Counted from the first letter of the stretch, positions 13,001-26,432 are shown. The stretch: 64,000 nucleotides of DNA from Effrenium voratum (GCA_963377175.1 CAUJNA010002824.1:685475-749474); one strand, 5' to 3'. The notes: a model not told the origin generated them from the sequence alone. Made by a program: numbers and translations.

Positions 13001-16000
13001 CGCGCAGTGCTTTCTTGCCTGCCATTCACAGCTCCAGTTGGTGCTGTTGCTGGCTTCACCTGAGGCCTTGTCATCGCGTGTCAACTTTGAGCCACACTTC
13101 AACGCTCCAATGACACCTACCTCAAGAACTTCTCCACTGCCTAGTCTGTCACTGGACTTTAGCCCCATGCTAGCCACGCCGTCCATCCAAGTCACTTGCG
13201 CAAAAGTGTGCGTCTACTCTTTGTTCGAAGCCGTTGACCAACCATATTTCAGCAACAGATGAGCATTTGACCTGGATCCATGCCCAAATGTCAATGACGA
13301 GCCGTTGGTCTTGGTATAGTCAGCAAGGAAGAACAGTGTTGTCCCTTTTACTCAAGCAGCAGGGTTGCAAACTCTCTGATGCTAGACGAAGGCAACAAAG
13401 TAAAACGTTCAATGGAAGACTGCAGTGAAAGGTGCGGGTTAAAGCAAAAGGCCTGCTGACCATGCCATGCCCGCAGCTGCGCAAAAAGAAGTCCATTGAT
13501 CCCGTGAAGGCTCAATTATATGCTAGTGTGACCACATGTTTAGCAGGAGTGTCCCACCGCACGGAGGTTCTTGCAGTAAGTCAAACCGAAAATGCGATCT
13601 CCGACACTACCTGCATTGCAGTCCATGACATCAATTGCTCTTGATAGCCACATTGCCAGACCACAAATTCACCCCGGATATATCGATGGGGTCGTTTTTG
13701 TTTATTCTCCGTGTTGCATCGGAGATCTTTGTGTCAACATAAACACTTCTCATCAAGGGCAGACCCCTGCTTGCCATCGGTGCGAAACCGCCGGCTTCGA
13801 CCAACCCAGTCTGGCTGCCGCTTGGGCCGGGCACTTGAGATCATCGATGCTCGGCAGAATGCGGTTTGCTTTGTTCGGGGGGGGGGGCAGCTGTGGCTTT
13901 TGGTTAGCAATGGCCTTGTCTCAAATTTGGGGGCTCTATTTGGCCATTGAAACTTGTAGGCGGAGCGCCCCTTTCCGCTCGATCGAGATTTCGGATTTGC
14001 GAACTGAAATGCCCCGTGGTTGGCCCAGGAACGCTTTGCCAAAAGCGCATGGTTCTGGATGGCGACTGCTGGGATGCCCAGAGATGCCGTGCTCCGCTCC
14101 ATGCGTCCTTCGGGGTGGAACTTGCCTGTGTCCATGGTCCATGTCCGACAGTCGCGGCCATGGGTTTGCATGTACAAATTTGGCATATCACTAGTTGCGT
14201 TTGGGAGAACGGCTGCAAGGTCTACCTTCATTCCTTTGACCTTTGCGAGTCTGATCACATCCCTGTACACTGGAGGCCATGGTTGTCAGCTGCGGCATTC
14301 ATGTGGCAAGTGTTTGACGTTATAGACACACGTGTTCAGCTTCGGTTCCCGTTGAAGTGAAACCAGACATACAATGGGCGGACGAAATCCAGCATCAGTT
14401 GGCTTGATGATGAAGCTCTAGATGGATAATGAAACGCTGGATGAACCACCTACCAGCTGATCCACGGTAGCACCGAAGATCTCTTGTGCCAGCTCACGTT
14501 TCTGCATGCCAGGTGGTACGGGGACGACTTTTGCTCGTATCACTTCTTCCGGGACGGACGCTCGCCAACCTGGAGTGGCCACTTGGCCGCTGAATCCACT
14601 CCCAATCTTGAGCTGCGGATGATGTATCAACTATATGTGCCCGCGAGAATTGGTTCGCACTTCATGTGTACTTTTTGCGAGCATACCAAGCCTTCAAACT
14701 TCAAATTGTCCTTGAGATGGTCCTTGTTTTTTTCTTGCAAAAGGCACCTTGTCCATATTTGATAAATATGACATGCAGCTCTCCATGTGCCTTGTTCCGC
14801 ACGGAGGCAAATGGACGCTGCTTATTCAAGACTTGACCCCGCGCAGTGTGTTGAACTGGAGGCCGCCGTTGCTGGAATCGGTGGGGCCTCTTCTGCCCCT
14901 TCGGCTGCTAGGCTGTGGTAAGGAGAACTGAAGGGGCGCGCATCCATGGGAATTTAGAGCATTTGAATGTGGTCATGCTGTGGTGAATACGAACAATATT
15001 GTCATGTCCTTGTGAGAATTTGTCGTCGTACTGGAATCTACCAGGCATCAATTTGACAGGTATCACTCTAGACCCACCTTCCAGAAAGCGGCTTGCATTC
15101 TGCATGCTGAAGCTCGCACAGCATGATTCCTTGTTGTAATATCAGATTTGGCTCAGTTTAATCACATTTTGCACACTCTGCGTTGGGCAAGGGTTGTTGA
15201 AGACAGGGGTCTCAGCTCGAATTGTCAGCCCGGCGGGTGAGAAGGCGTGAAGTGCCCACCTTTGGCATGCACTGCCTCGCCAGTCAGCAAGCGAGGCTTT
15301 GCTGCGGCTCTGGTGGTGCGCGCGCAGGCGCTGGACTACGTGTTGGGTTTGGCCCTCGAAACGACCTCACCGCACGACAATTTCCGCGGGCTTCGTTCAT
15401 GGGATCTCTAACTTCGATGGTTGAGCAATGAGAATTCGCTTGGAGGAGACTGCGACTACAAACAGCAATAAGTGTGAGGATATCAGGCAGACTTCAGCCA
15501 GAGCTTGACAGCGGCAAGCAACTGCAAACATGAAAGCCCAACTCACCTCCAGTTTCCGTCCGGAACGGGATTTCAAGCTGGACTTGAGTAAGTCCTTGCT
15601 TCGCAGGCCCTGCTTGCCCTGCGCTACCACGCAGAAGCGCACGAGGAGTTTTCTGCGCAGACTTTGGAAGTGATTTTAGAGCTCATCGTTGCAGCCATGC
15701 CCCTACCTTCATGATGACCGTGGCTGGGTGGCAGGTTTGGGTGAGCAATTTGATCAAATATTGGGGGCGACATGGCGAAGTTGTGCGTTGCTTTGACGTC
15801 ATTCATATGTGCATGGCATCGTGAGTCATGCCTGACTGGTTGTGCATAAATAGGCCTACGATTTGACTCCTGAAGTCGAGTATCGATGACTTTGCCGCTT
15901 GTTGGAAGCTTTAAGCTGACAGGCAAAGACAAGGCCTTCAAAATGATGGCTGCCTGGGAGGCTTCATTTAGTATTTTCCGGGCATCGGGACACTGCAAAT

Positions 16001-19000
16001 TGATTAGTTCCCTTCGGATTTCCCCTTAAACCAGGGTCCATAATTTTTGTCGAACTCACTCAATTTGTCCTCCTTTGTTTTAGGTGGGTTTCAAGAAAAC
16101 ACCCCAAAAATCAGCCTCACCTCCAACCCCCCACAGGACCTGCGCATGGCCTCTGCCATGCTGGGATCCTGCCATGAGTTCCAGCTGCTGCCAGAGCTTT
16201 GGCGCGGCGAGGCCGCGAGTCTTTGAGCCGTTAGGAGACCCGTATAGCTCCGAACAAATGGCTTCCTTGCGGATGCGCACATTCTCCTTGCAAGCGGGAA
16301 GCTCCTGATCCTGGGAAGTTGTGGCCGGGCGAAGTTGGGGCGTGCTTGAACGCCAATGGGTGCGCTCTTTGTTTGAATTTGTGTACATGACGACGGCTTG
16401 CTTTTGTGTCTTTTTGTCTCAGAGCGTTGCTGTGGCGATCTGGCTGTTGATAGATGGAAATCTGAATTCACCAGTTCAAAGGGCGAGCGAGCCCTTCGAA
16501 CTGGCGCTACTGGAAGTTGCAAAACGGTAAAACTGTCGTTCCACGGGGTATTCAGGGCTTCCAGCTGAAGGAACACGACGAGGCTCCTAATCGCAGTGTC
16601 ATCATGTTGTTTTTGGGCAGGACTTGTCGCATCAGTTGGCCAACTTGGAGATACCAGGCAGGGGACATGCTAATGACATGCATGAGATGTCCGGAGTGCA
16701 GCTGTTGCAATGTTTGAGACAAGAGAGGCTGCAACCACCAGTGTCACCAACAGCAGAAAATGATCAGGTGCTCATGTGCTGAGCGTCACAGTCCATGCAG
16801 CGTCAGTCTAGGGCAGGCCCTCAAGCCTCGTGGAGATCATTGACAGTTCTCCTAAGTTCCACCCCACCAACATGATCACCGGAAGGAACTTAGGGGAGGT
16901 CCCTGGAACATGATTCGTGATTCATTGCGCTTTGCAGGGAGGGTTCCTCTTACAGACCAACGACTCGCGTAGATAGCGGACATGGTTGCAAGAGACATTT
17001 GTTTAAACCCCCCTCCCCGCCCCATATGATGGGCACTTGCAAAACGTTGAGTCACTGGCTTTGTGAGGCCAGGAGACGTTCCAGCATTCATGTTTACACA
17101 TGAGGGAGGCCGTTGTCAATCCTTGCTTTGTGTTTATTGCTTTAGGCGGGAACCCTTGATGGCTGAGGTGCAGGAGTCATTTTTTGTTTTGGTCATTTTG
17201 ATTCAGCACCTTGTCGAACAAAAAGGCTTCCTATCTTCCCCGCAGCAACTAGAAAAGAACCAAGCCCACCGCCAGCCTTGACCGGCTAAAGCTGCAGCAT
17301 GCATTAGCGTTCTTGCCGGCAGCTTTGGGTAAAAAAGCACGTCGCTAAACGTCCTCATACGCACATGGGATTGTCTCAAAAGAAAACCAAAAGCAGACAA
17401 GGTAGCCTCAAAAAGACGCACCTCTTCCAGGCGATGTCGATGCCTTTGCTGCCGCTTCTGCGGCAAAGCACTTTGCCATTTGGCATGCCCTGCAGCTGAA
17501 CAGCCTTGTGCGGAAGCGGCTGGAGGCAGGTTCTCCTGGCCGAAAAGACTAGTTTAACCGACCGCACCGACCGATTTGGACCCCAAACATGGGAACATGG
17601 GACTGGCCTCATTATTTTATCATGATCAAAGTCACCCCCTAAGTGGTGGGTTAAAGGGAATTGCGACCTTTAATCATGAAGCAGGGTAGTTTGCCCTCGC
17701 AGGGAGCTGCTTCTTTTCAAATGCTCCTTTGGCGTGGTATGCAGTCTTGCTTGTTTGATCGTGCCTCGCCGGTGCAGTCCTGGCATCCTATCCTCCCCAC
17801 TTGCAAATGGTATGTTCTCTTGCTATCAAGGCCAGTCTGACATCAGCCTGAATACACTGTTGGGCCTTCCATCGTGCAGGTCAGATGGCTCATGCGCTAA
17901 GGATCACTCAAATCGGTAGCATGCACCGGAAATGCATGGAAGCCCAGGATGTCCCTACACGCATTTCGGCGGTGTCAGGATTTTAGGATTCGAAGGCTGT
18001 CAGATGGGCGTATCTACTTAAGCAACAGTTGTTGCTCCTCATGATGGTGTGCGACAAGAACAGTGCACAACTTGGAGCAGACTGAGTAGCAAGCAATCTT
18101 GCGTTTTCGCCGACTTGGGGATGCAAGATGACCCAGCATGCGCACACCACAATCTGGAGGAGCCAGCAACCTGCCAAGTTCTGCACGTGCAAATTATGCC
18201 GAAGAGTACAAGGCTGCCAAAAGGAACCTGCTTACCCATTGGTTCCATTTGCTACTATGGCAGGTAAACAAAATGGGCGGTGCTTCATGGACGCAGGTCC
18301 CTGCGGCTGACTGAGGGGCTTGGGCAACATGCCCAAACATGTGCCCCCAAGATAGGACACATATCATTGATTGATGCCACCCAACACGCTGCTGTTGATA
18401 CAAACTGATCAGGCATGCGTTCACAGCTGCGCTTGTTCAATGGGCCTTGATGTCGCTGGATTCATTCCAAGTCCTGCGAGGATGTCACCCGGACGCAAGT
18501 GTCACCAAAAATGGTTATGATGGCCTATCCGTCGTATCTCTCTTTGCTATGGATGCTTGTCTGATTATAGTACTACATTCTGCGCAAGTGAACTTGGTTT
18601 GCTGATCATTCCGAATGCTACTTTTGCCAACGTCACATGTGCTGCTTGTGAACCTTCACTGATTCACGGCTTGACCAAGGATACCAGCTCTGATGCATTT
18701 GTGGCCAGTCGGGGCCTTATTGGATATGAACTGTTGCTGATGCTATGGCTGCTTTGCCTTCCAATGTCAGCACACACTGGGCAGCTTTGCAACACCTCCA
18801 AGCAGACTTTTGGGGGAAGTATTGATTGAGCGCATCTTTCCGGGACCTTCGCACAATTTGTTGGGACCGGCTGAGAAGCGAACTGGACGGCAGAAGTAAA
18901 ATATCGCTGAATCTTTGCTGTAAGACTGCTTAGAAGTAAGGCAAGAGCAACATGGCTGCATGCCAGAGCTCTATGATAACAAGGGCATGACGCAAATGTC

Positions 19001-21696
19001 GTGTTCTGAATGGTGATCCAGTCATAAGGGATCGGCGTCAGTTGGGCGTCCTGCCACCAGTCCTCCCATCCTCAGCAAGCCCAAGCCAACTATCGCCAGG
19101 TCGCCAACAATGCACGCAAAACTCAAACATTGCACCACTGTACTCTGGGCGTCGTGAAAGCCTCAAGCACAAGCAGCTTCAGTGTCATCAGCATCAGCAT
19201 GCCGTTTGCTTTTGCAAGAGCACCAGTGTCCTTAGGTATCAGCACTGGCGATAGGAAATACTACTGATGTATCTCACATTGCTCTTCTGCAGCAGAGAAG
19301 TTGATATTGTGAGAGATCGTGTTAGCAACAGCAAGACACATCATACAGTAGTTGTAAACTCGCTTTTGCTTCGTTGTCACCAGACTTTCTTCATGAGTTC
19401 GGTCAGCCCAAACTTTGCCGCCGGCTGGTCTGCGTAGTTAAGGGGCCGAGTGGTTGCCGGGCTCTTGGGAGGTTGCTAGGAATAACTTTAATCAGCCCGG
19501 ATATGCGCCCCCGTCGAATTCTTGCCCCAAGGATTTGCAGCTGTCATTGTTCCGCCTGGGCCGATGGATGGATCACGAGAAATGCCCAAGCTGCGCGCAG
19601 CATTACCAGCAACACTTCTTGAAAGAGGAAGCTTGCGTGCATGAGCCAGGGCATTTCATTGAGGTGTGATGAGCAAAGCATGCGATAGATTTCATTCCAC
19701 CGCTTGTTTACGTTGGTTGCCCAGCCTGAGAGCAATCAGCAAATGCTGGCCTTTCCAGAGATTGGTCGCTCTTGAGGGTGGCTTCAAAATACATCAGCTT
19801 TCGGTAGATGTTTGCTTCCCTGTGCTCCATTGCCATTGACCTCAGCATCATGTGTTCATTTCATGTATCCCTGGCATCTCCCTTTTATTTGGTTCCTATC
19901 ATTGAATCCTCCATTGCATTCCTTCCCTTCACCTTATTTGAGACTAGTGGCTTCATTCCTTTCTTACTTTGTCGCTTGTGCTTGTCATTGAATGCGTTTG
20001 AGATCTTTGGTTGACCAAGCGGAGGATCCATCTCTGGAGCTACCACTAGATTTCAGTCAGCAGCCTGCAGGTAACGTGGCAGCTTGGCAGTGGGAAGTAC
20101 TAGCCTTTTTTTGAATTGTGTTCATCAAGGATGCTTGGACCCTGCTGGAGTGTCGCTTGACAAGTTGTTTTAATGTGTCAATGGAAGCCAGCTGTGGGGT
20201 TTTGCTGGTGCCAGCCGAGGTTTGGTCCGAGTCTTTGACCCATGAGCACTTCATGGGAAGACTTCAGGCCTGGGATGCTTCCCACCCAGCAGAGGCCAGG
20301 GCCATGGGAGGAATAAACCGAAAAAAACCGGGCCAGATTAGCAGAATAAGAGGTCGTACTTGGGTCGAGATTGAGAATGTGGTGCTTGCGAAACACCAGT
20401 TTATCGCACATCACAAAGCAAACAGTACAACTTGACCAGTGGTTCTCAGAAATGCCTTGGATCACGTTCAGTAGTTGTTGTCAAGTGTTGATTTGAGTTG
20501 GCCTGATTGTTTGTTGACATAAAATAGGTTCATTTAAGACGTCAATGTTGCCAGTATTTGTTCTCTGCAATTCGTGAGGTGACTCACGATGCTTTCCTGA
20601 GGTGATTCTTTGCGCAGCGCCTCTCTGGCTTTGCATCAGCCTCCTTATGGCCAATGCATACCGCCCCTCAGTCACAATGGACAGTGCGTTAAACAAAAGT
20701 CAGACAAGGCGCAGCAGTGACATCCAAGGCACTGGATTTGTGGGGCTGTGCCTCATGCGGCATGATTTGGGCAAGCCGCCTGACTTCCACGTCAAGCTGG
20801 CAATGAGAAAGTTAGAGGAGCCCAGACTATCTCCCCCAGCACTTCCCCCAAAAGCAAGGCAGCCACTTTGCAACTGTAACCAAACTTCATTGCATTTACT
20901 CAAAGTCAGCTGTTGCTGGCGTTTCTTTCAGGATGTGGTGGGCCATCTGCAAGCTTTCCTGCACGGCTCGCCGCTACGAAGGCTGTGGGTGCGTGAGGAT
21001 ATGGCCCGCGCCTATGGTAACTTTGAGCTTCAGGAGCGGACATGATGGTGTTGTAAATCGTGCCTTCGGTGATGTCGGTGGTGTCGTCAGTGGTGTTGTG
21101 AGTCAATTTGGTTTGTTGCTTGTGCTGGTGGCGTTGGTGTTTGTGAATAGTGTGAGCAATGTGTTTGGTGCTGTTTCTGCGGTTTTGGTTTTGTGCTGAG
21201 AGACTTCAGCGGGAAGAGACTTGCAGGGCCGGCGGGTGCATTTCGCACGCATTGTTTTTTCTTGTACGAAGACCTTGGGGGGGGGGGGGGTTATTGGGGG
21301 GAGGCGAATGGTGGGAGGTGGTGGAAGACCGGGGGGGGGAGATCGACTCACATAGCACAAACAAAATGACAAGCAGACCAAACAGCGTTCCGCCGCAGGT
21401 CACCAGCCCACCATGCGCGAAAAACGGCCAAAATATGATCTCGACCGGTTCCACAACATAGTATGCCCAGCATACCCAAAAATCTGCAAACCAGCACGGC
21501 AACAACGGAAAGCGACAGCATAGAGTATTTCATGAATTTGGATTTAGCAAACTTACACATGCAAAATGCGTGCTGTCTTGTTCTGTGCCTTTTGTGCTGA
21601 TCAAGTTTGGAGTATTGTGGGCAAAGATTACATGTGGGAGGCGACGTTATTTTTTTGTCCTAGGAGTGGCTCGCAGCTTAGCAAGGGCTCCAGTAC
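10034..21696. other. Long host region without a supportable gene
   Basis: Mid-GC DNA. Frames of 150-206 codons exist (12288-12908, 13592-14194, 16091-16576) but overlap equally long frames on the other strand and have shuffled-looking composition. About 21040-21200 has a loose GTGGTGTT-type minisatellite character. No RNA gene or transposon domain was recognised. Confidence 0.45.
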
Positions 21697-21786
21697 CGGT
21701 TGGTTGGTTGGTTGGTTGGTTGGTTGGTCGGTCGGTCGGTCGGTCGGTCGGTCGGTCGGTCGGTCGGTCGGTTGGTTGGTTGGTTG
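21697..21786. repeat. TTGG / TCGG tetranucleotide microsatellite
   Basis: Units of GGTT switch to GGTC and back to GGTT. Frames through it read as Gly-Trp-Leu-Val or Gly-Arg-Ser-Val repeats and are artefacts. Confidence 0.96.
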
Positions 21787-21837
21787 CACACTTGGCGGCC
21801 ACTGTCCACCAGTAAGCCACGGAGGGCCATTTTTTTT

Positions 21838-22078
21838 AGGATCATGGGGGGGGCTGCCTTCCCCTCCCCAACCCCAACGCCATTTTTTGACTTTTTGCCC
21901 CTAATTGAATCATCACGTTCTCAACAATCATGGGGGGGGCTGCCTCTCCCCCCCCCCCAACCCCTTTCTTCCCCTAATTGAATCATCACTTTTTCAATCA
22001 TCATCGGGAGGGCTGCCACCCCCCCAACCCCCCCACGCCTTTAATTGATGTTTTTTTCAATCATCATGGGGGGGCTCC
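21838..22078. repeat. Tandem repeat of a roughly 70-90 bp unit
   Basis: Three to four degenerate units each contain ATCATGGGGGGG, then CTGCC with a C-rich run, then CCTAATTGAATCATCA and a T-rich segment. The repeat lies immediately upstream of the retroelement gag. Confidence 0.8.
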
Positions 22079-22106
22079 CCCTGTGTTTGGTTTGTTGAAC
22101 ACTTGA

Positions 22107-22125
22107 TCTCCTGCAACATTTGGCT
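22107..22125 (+). other. Possible relict spliced-leader 3' half
   Basis: The string ACATTTGGCTCAAG resembles the 3' half of the dinoflagellate spliced leader (ending CCATTTTGGCTCAAG) with one T missing. It stands a few hundred bases before the gag domain, where a retroposed transcript would keep its leader. A chance match cannot be excluded. Confidence 0.3.
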
Positions 22126-23435
22126 CAAGGCCCTTCTATTTCAATCGTACAGTCATTCGACGCATGGTACATTGATAAAAGGCTTGCAGACCGCTTTACA
22201 GGTATGACAGTCAATCCAAGCCACCAGGGACAATCCATCCTCCAATCCTCCATATTGGCATCTTGGACTTTCTCCGGAATAGATCCAGGGACCAAATCAA
22301 CGACCTCTACTACCACAGGGTACCAGTTCCCTTCTGGGATAGGCACCCCGGCGGTGGGCCTCAATTTGTGGTAGCGGAGCCTGGTTTTCCGCAGAGATCC
22401 AAGGGAAAAATTCATCCGATGTAGAAGGCTTCATGGAGGCCTATTCAAGTATGGCCAAACATCCGGCTATACGGAGGAAACACTCAATTTATCGATGACC
22501 GCCACGCAGCCGCCATCGTACGGCGGAAAAGTCAGCTGGTTCAGGTATGAAGAACTCGTGGACGACTGGGTGACAATCACAATGGTGGAAGCACCCAAGA
22601 GAGGACCTCTCCTCAAAAGCAGATTTACCGGAGATGCTTACATGTACAAGGCAGTCCTCCAAAATGACCTTTTGCAAGATCCTGATGAAGGAGTCAACTA
22701 TTTCAAGAACACGCTGAAGAAGTACTTTTTGAAGGGTGCGACCAACGTGTATCTGTACAGGCTCCTCAGTTTCTTCAATCATAGAAGGCAGAACCAAGAG
22801 TTCCTCATTTTCACCACAAAATTCGAAATCCTTCTTATGAGATTGAAGGCAGCATGGATGGACTTGATGCCCGTCTTCACGGCACAGTCCCCATCATTTC
22901 GACAGTCCGTACAGGACGCAAACGCAAGAACAATTGCTCGACACCAGCAAGCAGCTGGTACTCGAGTACCGCCTCCAGTCCTGCTCAATGAGGATGATCG
23001 ACAGTCCTCAGACAGTATATCACGGGAATGTAGGACAGACAGCGGGACGCATTTCCCTTCAGGGATAATCTCATTGCATTGTCAGATCAGCAGAGAGAAA
23101 GACTGACCAGCGCTATGTCACTGAGAAACATTTCACTAGAGAACTACTCCTATGAGATGCTGAAGACGCATTACCATGAACTCTTCATCACGCCCAGGAC
23201 ATCCATCCAAGATCCATCCATCCGACCTCAAGGAGGCAACCGAAGCAACACGTTCTTCATCCTCGAACAAGGCGAATACGAAGGAGAAGAAGGCTTCTGG
23301 GTTGAAGATGAAGATGGACTTGAAGGATTCATGTCAAACAACGATGAAGAGACATTCTGGGTCCTCGAAGAGAACGATGCGTTCATAGCAAGAAAAGTGT
23401 CAGGGCGGAGTTTCAGATTCAAAAAAGAGAACTAG
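22126..23435 (+). pseudogene. Copia-type retroelement gag-like region
   Basis: The clear gag-like frame starts at 22495: PPSYGGKVSWFRYEE, then VDDWVTIT, KRGPLL, GVNYFKNTLKKYF and AAWMDLMP, the order typical of gag from dinoflagellate copia elements. The frame is lost near 23040-23070 and continues in another frame with SDQQRERLTSAMSLRNISL and an acidic segment rich in FWV..E to the stop at 23435. Upstream (22126-22494) two frames carry fragments in series. It would package element RNA if intact; the frame changes say it is a relic. A nucleocapsid-like Gly/Lys tail resumes only at 27592, beyond inserted repeats. Confidence 0.75.
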
Positions 23436-23630
23436 ACCACGGTTGGCCCGAAAGCAGAACATCGCAAGCGAGGTTGTCCGCACAGTCCGCGTCAAATCCA
23501 ACTGCCTCCTGCAGCAAAAACTCTACAGCCCGTGGCTCTGGAAGAAACCCTCCACGTCGGGCGGCAAAACCTTGTTAGTCTTCGCAGCCCAGTCACGCGC
23601 CGTTTTTTGGCACGACCTACATCCGGGGTC

Positions 23631-24290
23631 TACGTGTGCTACTTCTACGTAGTGCCGCACGCAAGTCAGACTTCGGGCTTCCGCTGCGTAGAGAAAGAGG
23701 TACTGCAGCTTCTTCTCCAAGCCGAGCTTCGAATCATTCTCGTGACGGCGCCAGTTCGCGCAGTGTGGCTGCCGATCACAAGGAGATCGCAATCCGTCTG
23801 TGCTGCGCGCAGTCGCAGACTGCCCTTGGCTTCCGCGTGGAGGTTGAGGAAACTGCGAGGAACCAGAGCTCGTGCCACCAGCTGGACCATGTTGGCCATC
23901 AGCACCTGTCCTCGCACCCACACCCATTTGCCAGAAAAAAGAACATGATTTGCCAGACAAAAAAACAAGTATTACAGTTCGCTCCTCATTCACGCACGCA
24001 CGCACAGACCCGCAGGAAGCGCAAACACAAACGCACACACATACACACGCACGCACACACACACACAAACCAACAGAAAAATGCAACCGCGCGCACGCAT
24101 GCACGCACATATGCACGCAACAGCTGCTTGGGCACGTGCCCTGCGCGCAAGTTGCTCTGCACAAGTGCTTTGTGCAACTTGCTCTGTGCAAGTTGCGCTG
24201 CGCAAAGTGCTCTGTGCAAGTTGCTCTGCGCGAGTTACGCTGCGGAAGTTGCTCTGCAAGTTGCTCTGCGCAAGCTGCTCTGCGCAAGTT
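23631..24290. repeat. Direct repeat block, copy A
   Basis: Nearly identical to 24590-25240, offset 950-959 bp with few indels. Contains a unique part, an ACAC/ACGC-rich stretch and the start of a CAAGTTGCTCTG-type array. It lies between gag and the rest of the retroelement, so it is inserted material. Confidence 0.9.
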
Positions 24291-24449
24291 GCTCGGCGCA
24301 AGTTGCTCGGCGCAAGTTTTGCAGCTGGAGCTGCAGGAATGTACTCCGCGTACTACTCTTGTGATTTTGGAGCTGGAGGTGCGGGAATGTACTCCGCGTA
24401 CTACTTTTGCACTTAAAATTTGCGACTTTCAGCTGGAACTGCGTGCAGC

Positions 24450-24545
24450 CAGAGCTGCCGCGGACCAGGCGGGGATCGCACCCGCGACCGCGCGACATCG
24501 GAGAGCAGCCGCGCAAACCACGAGACAATTGCCAAAGACAAATTC
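24450..24545 (-). mobile_element. tRNA-derived SINE-like unit 1
   Basis: Read on the minus strand it has an A-box-like TTGTCTCGTGGTTTGCG and, about 45 nt later, a B-box-like GGGTGCGATCC, followed by CCTGGTCCGCGG. It shares these blocks with 26433-26520. The internal stems do not give a canonical cloverleaf, so it is tRNA-related rather than a functional tRNA. Confidence 0.55.
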
Positions 24546-24589
24546 GCAAGCAAAAAACACGCAAAAAAAAGGAGACAACTCCCGAGGAC

Positions 24590-25240
24590 TACGTGTGCTA
24601 CTTCTACGTAGTGCCGCATGCAAGTCAGACTTCGGGCTTCCGCTGCGTAGAGAAAGAGGTACTGCAGCTTCTTCTCCAAGCCGAGCTTCGAATCATTCTC
24701 GTGACGGCGCCAGTTCGCGCAGTGTGGCTGCCGATCACAAGGAGATCGCAATCCGTTGTGCTGCGCGCAGTCGCAGACTGCCCTTGGCTTCCGCGTGGAG
24801 GTTGAGGAAACTGCGAGGAACCAGAGCTCGTGCCACCAGCTGGACCATGTTGGCCATCAGCACCTGTCCTCGCACCCACACCCATTTGCCAGAAAAAAGA
24901 ACATGATTTGCCAGACAAAAAACAAGTATTACAGTTCGCTCCTCATTCACGCACGCACGCACAGACCCGCAGGAAGCGCAAACACAAACGCACACACATA
25001 CACACGCACACACACACACACAAACCAACAGAAAAATGCAACCGCGCGCACGCATGCACGCACATATGCACGCAACAGCTGCTTGGGCACGTGCCCTGCG
25101 CGCAAGTTGCTCTGCACAAGTGCTTTGTGCAACTTGCTCTGCGCAAGTTGCGCAAAGTGCTCCGTGCAAGTTGCTCTGCGCGAGTTACGCTGCGGAAGTT
25201 GCTCTGCAAGTTGCTCTGCGCAAGCTGCTCTGCGCAAGCT
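24590..25240. repeat. Direct repeat block, copy B
   Basis: Second copy of 23631-24290 in the same orientation, differing by scattered single-base indels. These are why long frames on the two copies look different. Confidence 0.9.
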
Positions 25241-25256
25241 GCTCTCCTGGCAACAA

Positions 25257-25620
25257 TCAGCACAGCAAAACAAACACCAGCAAAACTCTCCAGATTTCGA
25301 TCCTGGCCTGTGGCCTGGCCTGTGGGCACAGCTTCTCCACGACAGCGGCAGCTAGGTCTGCCTTGGTCACGTTGCTGCCTGCGACCCATTGGCGCACATC
25401 CAGCCGTCGGGCGAGTGCGCGAAGTTGGGGTTGGGCTTTGGCCGCCATCTCTTGCTGCAGCCACGCTTTGCCATGCTGGGCCGCGCCAGCCTGAAGCCTA
25501 GCTACTTCGAGCTCCATGACTTCTGTTTGAGCCAAATCTCGATGATCATCCGCAAGGTGCCACATAACAACCAGCCGTGTGCGCCATGCCCGTAAATAAG
25601 CCGTGTGCGCCATGCTCCCC
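25257..25620 (-). pseudogene. Coding-like fragment with a SAP-like helix pair
   Basis: The minus frame reads a helical, Ala/Leu/Arg-rich segment including LRALARRLDVRQWV and TKADLAAAVVEKL, similar in pattern to small SAP-type DNA-binding motifs. It sits between two minisatellite blocks with no clear start. It could be a remnant of a mobile-element protein or of a host exon; the family is not established. Confidence 0.3.
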
Positions 25621-25727
25621 GCAACTTCTTTCATGATGAGAACTCCTTGCGTCAAACTCCTACAGGGTGAGTGGCCTGAAAGCATAACTCCCCACGATGT
25701 GCGGCAAACTTGTTTAACCCCGGCCTG

Positions 25728-26412
25728 GCACATGCGCAAGTTGCTCTGCGCAAGTTGCTTTGCGCAAGTTGCTCTGTGCGAGTTGCAGTGTGTGCAAGTT
25801 GGCGCGAGACAGCACCAGGCAAGGTGCTCTGCGCAAACTGGTCGGTGCAAGTTGGTCTGCGCAAGTTGCTCTACGCAAGTTGCACTAAGTTGCTCTGCGC
25901 AAGTTGCTCCGCGCAAGTTGCTCCGGCAAGTTGGTCCCTGCAAGTGGCTCCCTGCACGTTGCTCTGTGCGAGTTGCAATATGTGCAAGTTGGCGCGAGAC
26001 AGCACCAGGCAAGGTGCTCTGCGCAAACTGGTCGGTGCAAGTTGGTCTGCGCAAGTTGCTCTACGCAAGTTGCACTGTGCAAGTTGCTCTGCGCAAGTTG
26101 CTCCGCGCAAGTTGCTCCGGCAAGTTGGTCCCTGCAAGTGGCTCCCTGCAAGTTGCTCTGTGCAAATTGCGCTCCCTGCAAGTTGCTCTGTGCAAGCTGC
26201 TCTGTGCAAGTTGCTCTGTGCAAGTTGCTCTGCGTAAGTTGCTCTGCGCAAGTTGTGCAAATTGCGCTCCCTGCAAGTTGCTCTGCGCAAGCTGCTCCGT
26301 GCAAGTTGCTCTGTGCAAGTTGCTCTGCGTAAGTTGCTCTGCGCAAGTTGCTCTAGGCAAGGCGCTCTGCGCAAACTGGTCGGTGCAAGTTGGTCTGCGC
26401 AAGTTGCTTTAA
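25728..26412. repeat. CAAGTTGCTCTG minisatellite with higher-order units
   Basis: A degenerate array of about 14-bp units around GCAAGTTGCTCTGC; related arrays occur at 24129-24322 and 25089-25245. Inside, a longer unit of about 110 bp containing GGCGCGAGACAGCACCAGG is present at about 25780-25886 and 25969-26079, with a partial third copy near 26355. All six frames stay open over long stretches, which is a repeat artefact. Confidence 0.93.
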
Positions 26413-26432
26413 AATGCAAGTTGCGTCTTGCG

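Noticed and set aside
13592..14270. Frames of 200 (+) and 178 (-) codons
   Set aside because: They overlap each other on opposite strands, show no domain and have no conserved-looking segments.
23523..25501. Long overlapping frames (up to 344 codons) on both strands
   Set aside because: They run through duplicated and minisatellite DNA; all frames are open because the units lack stops.
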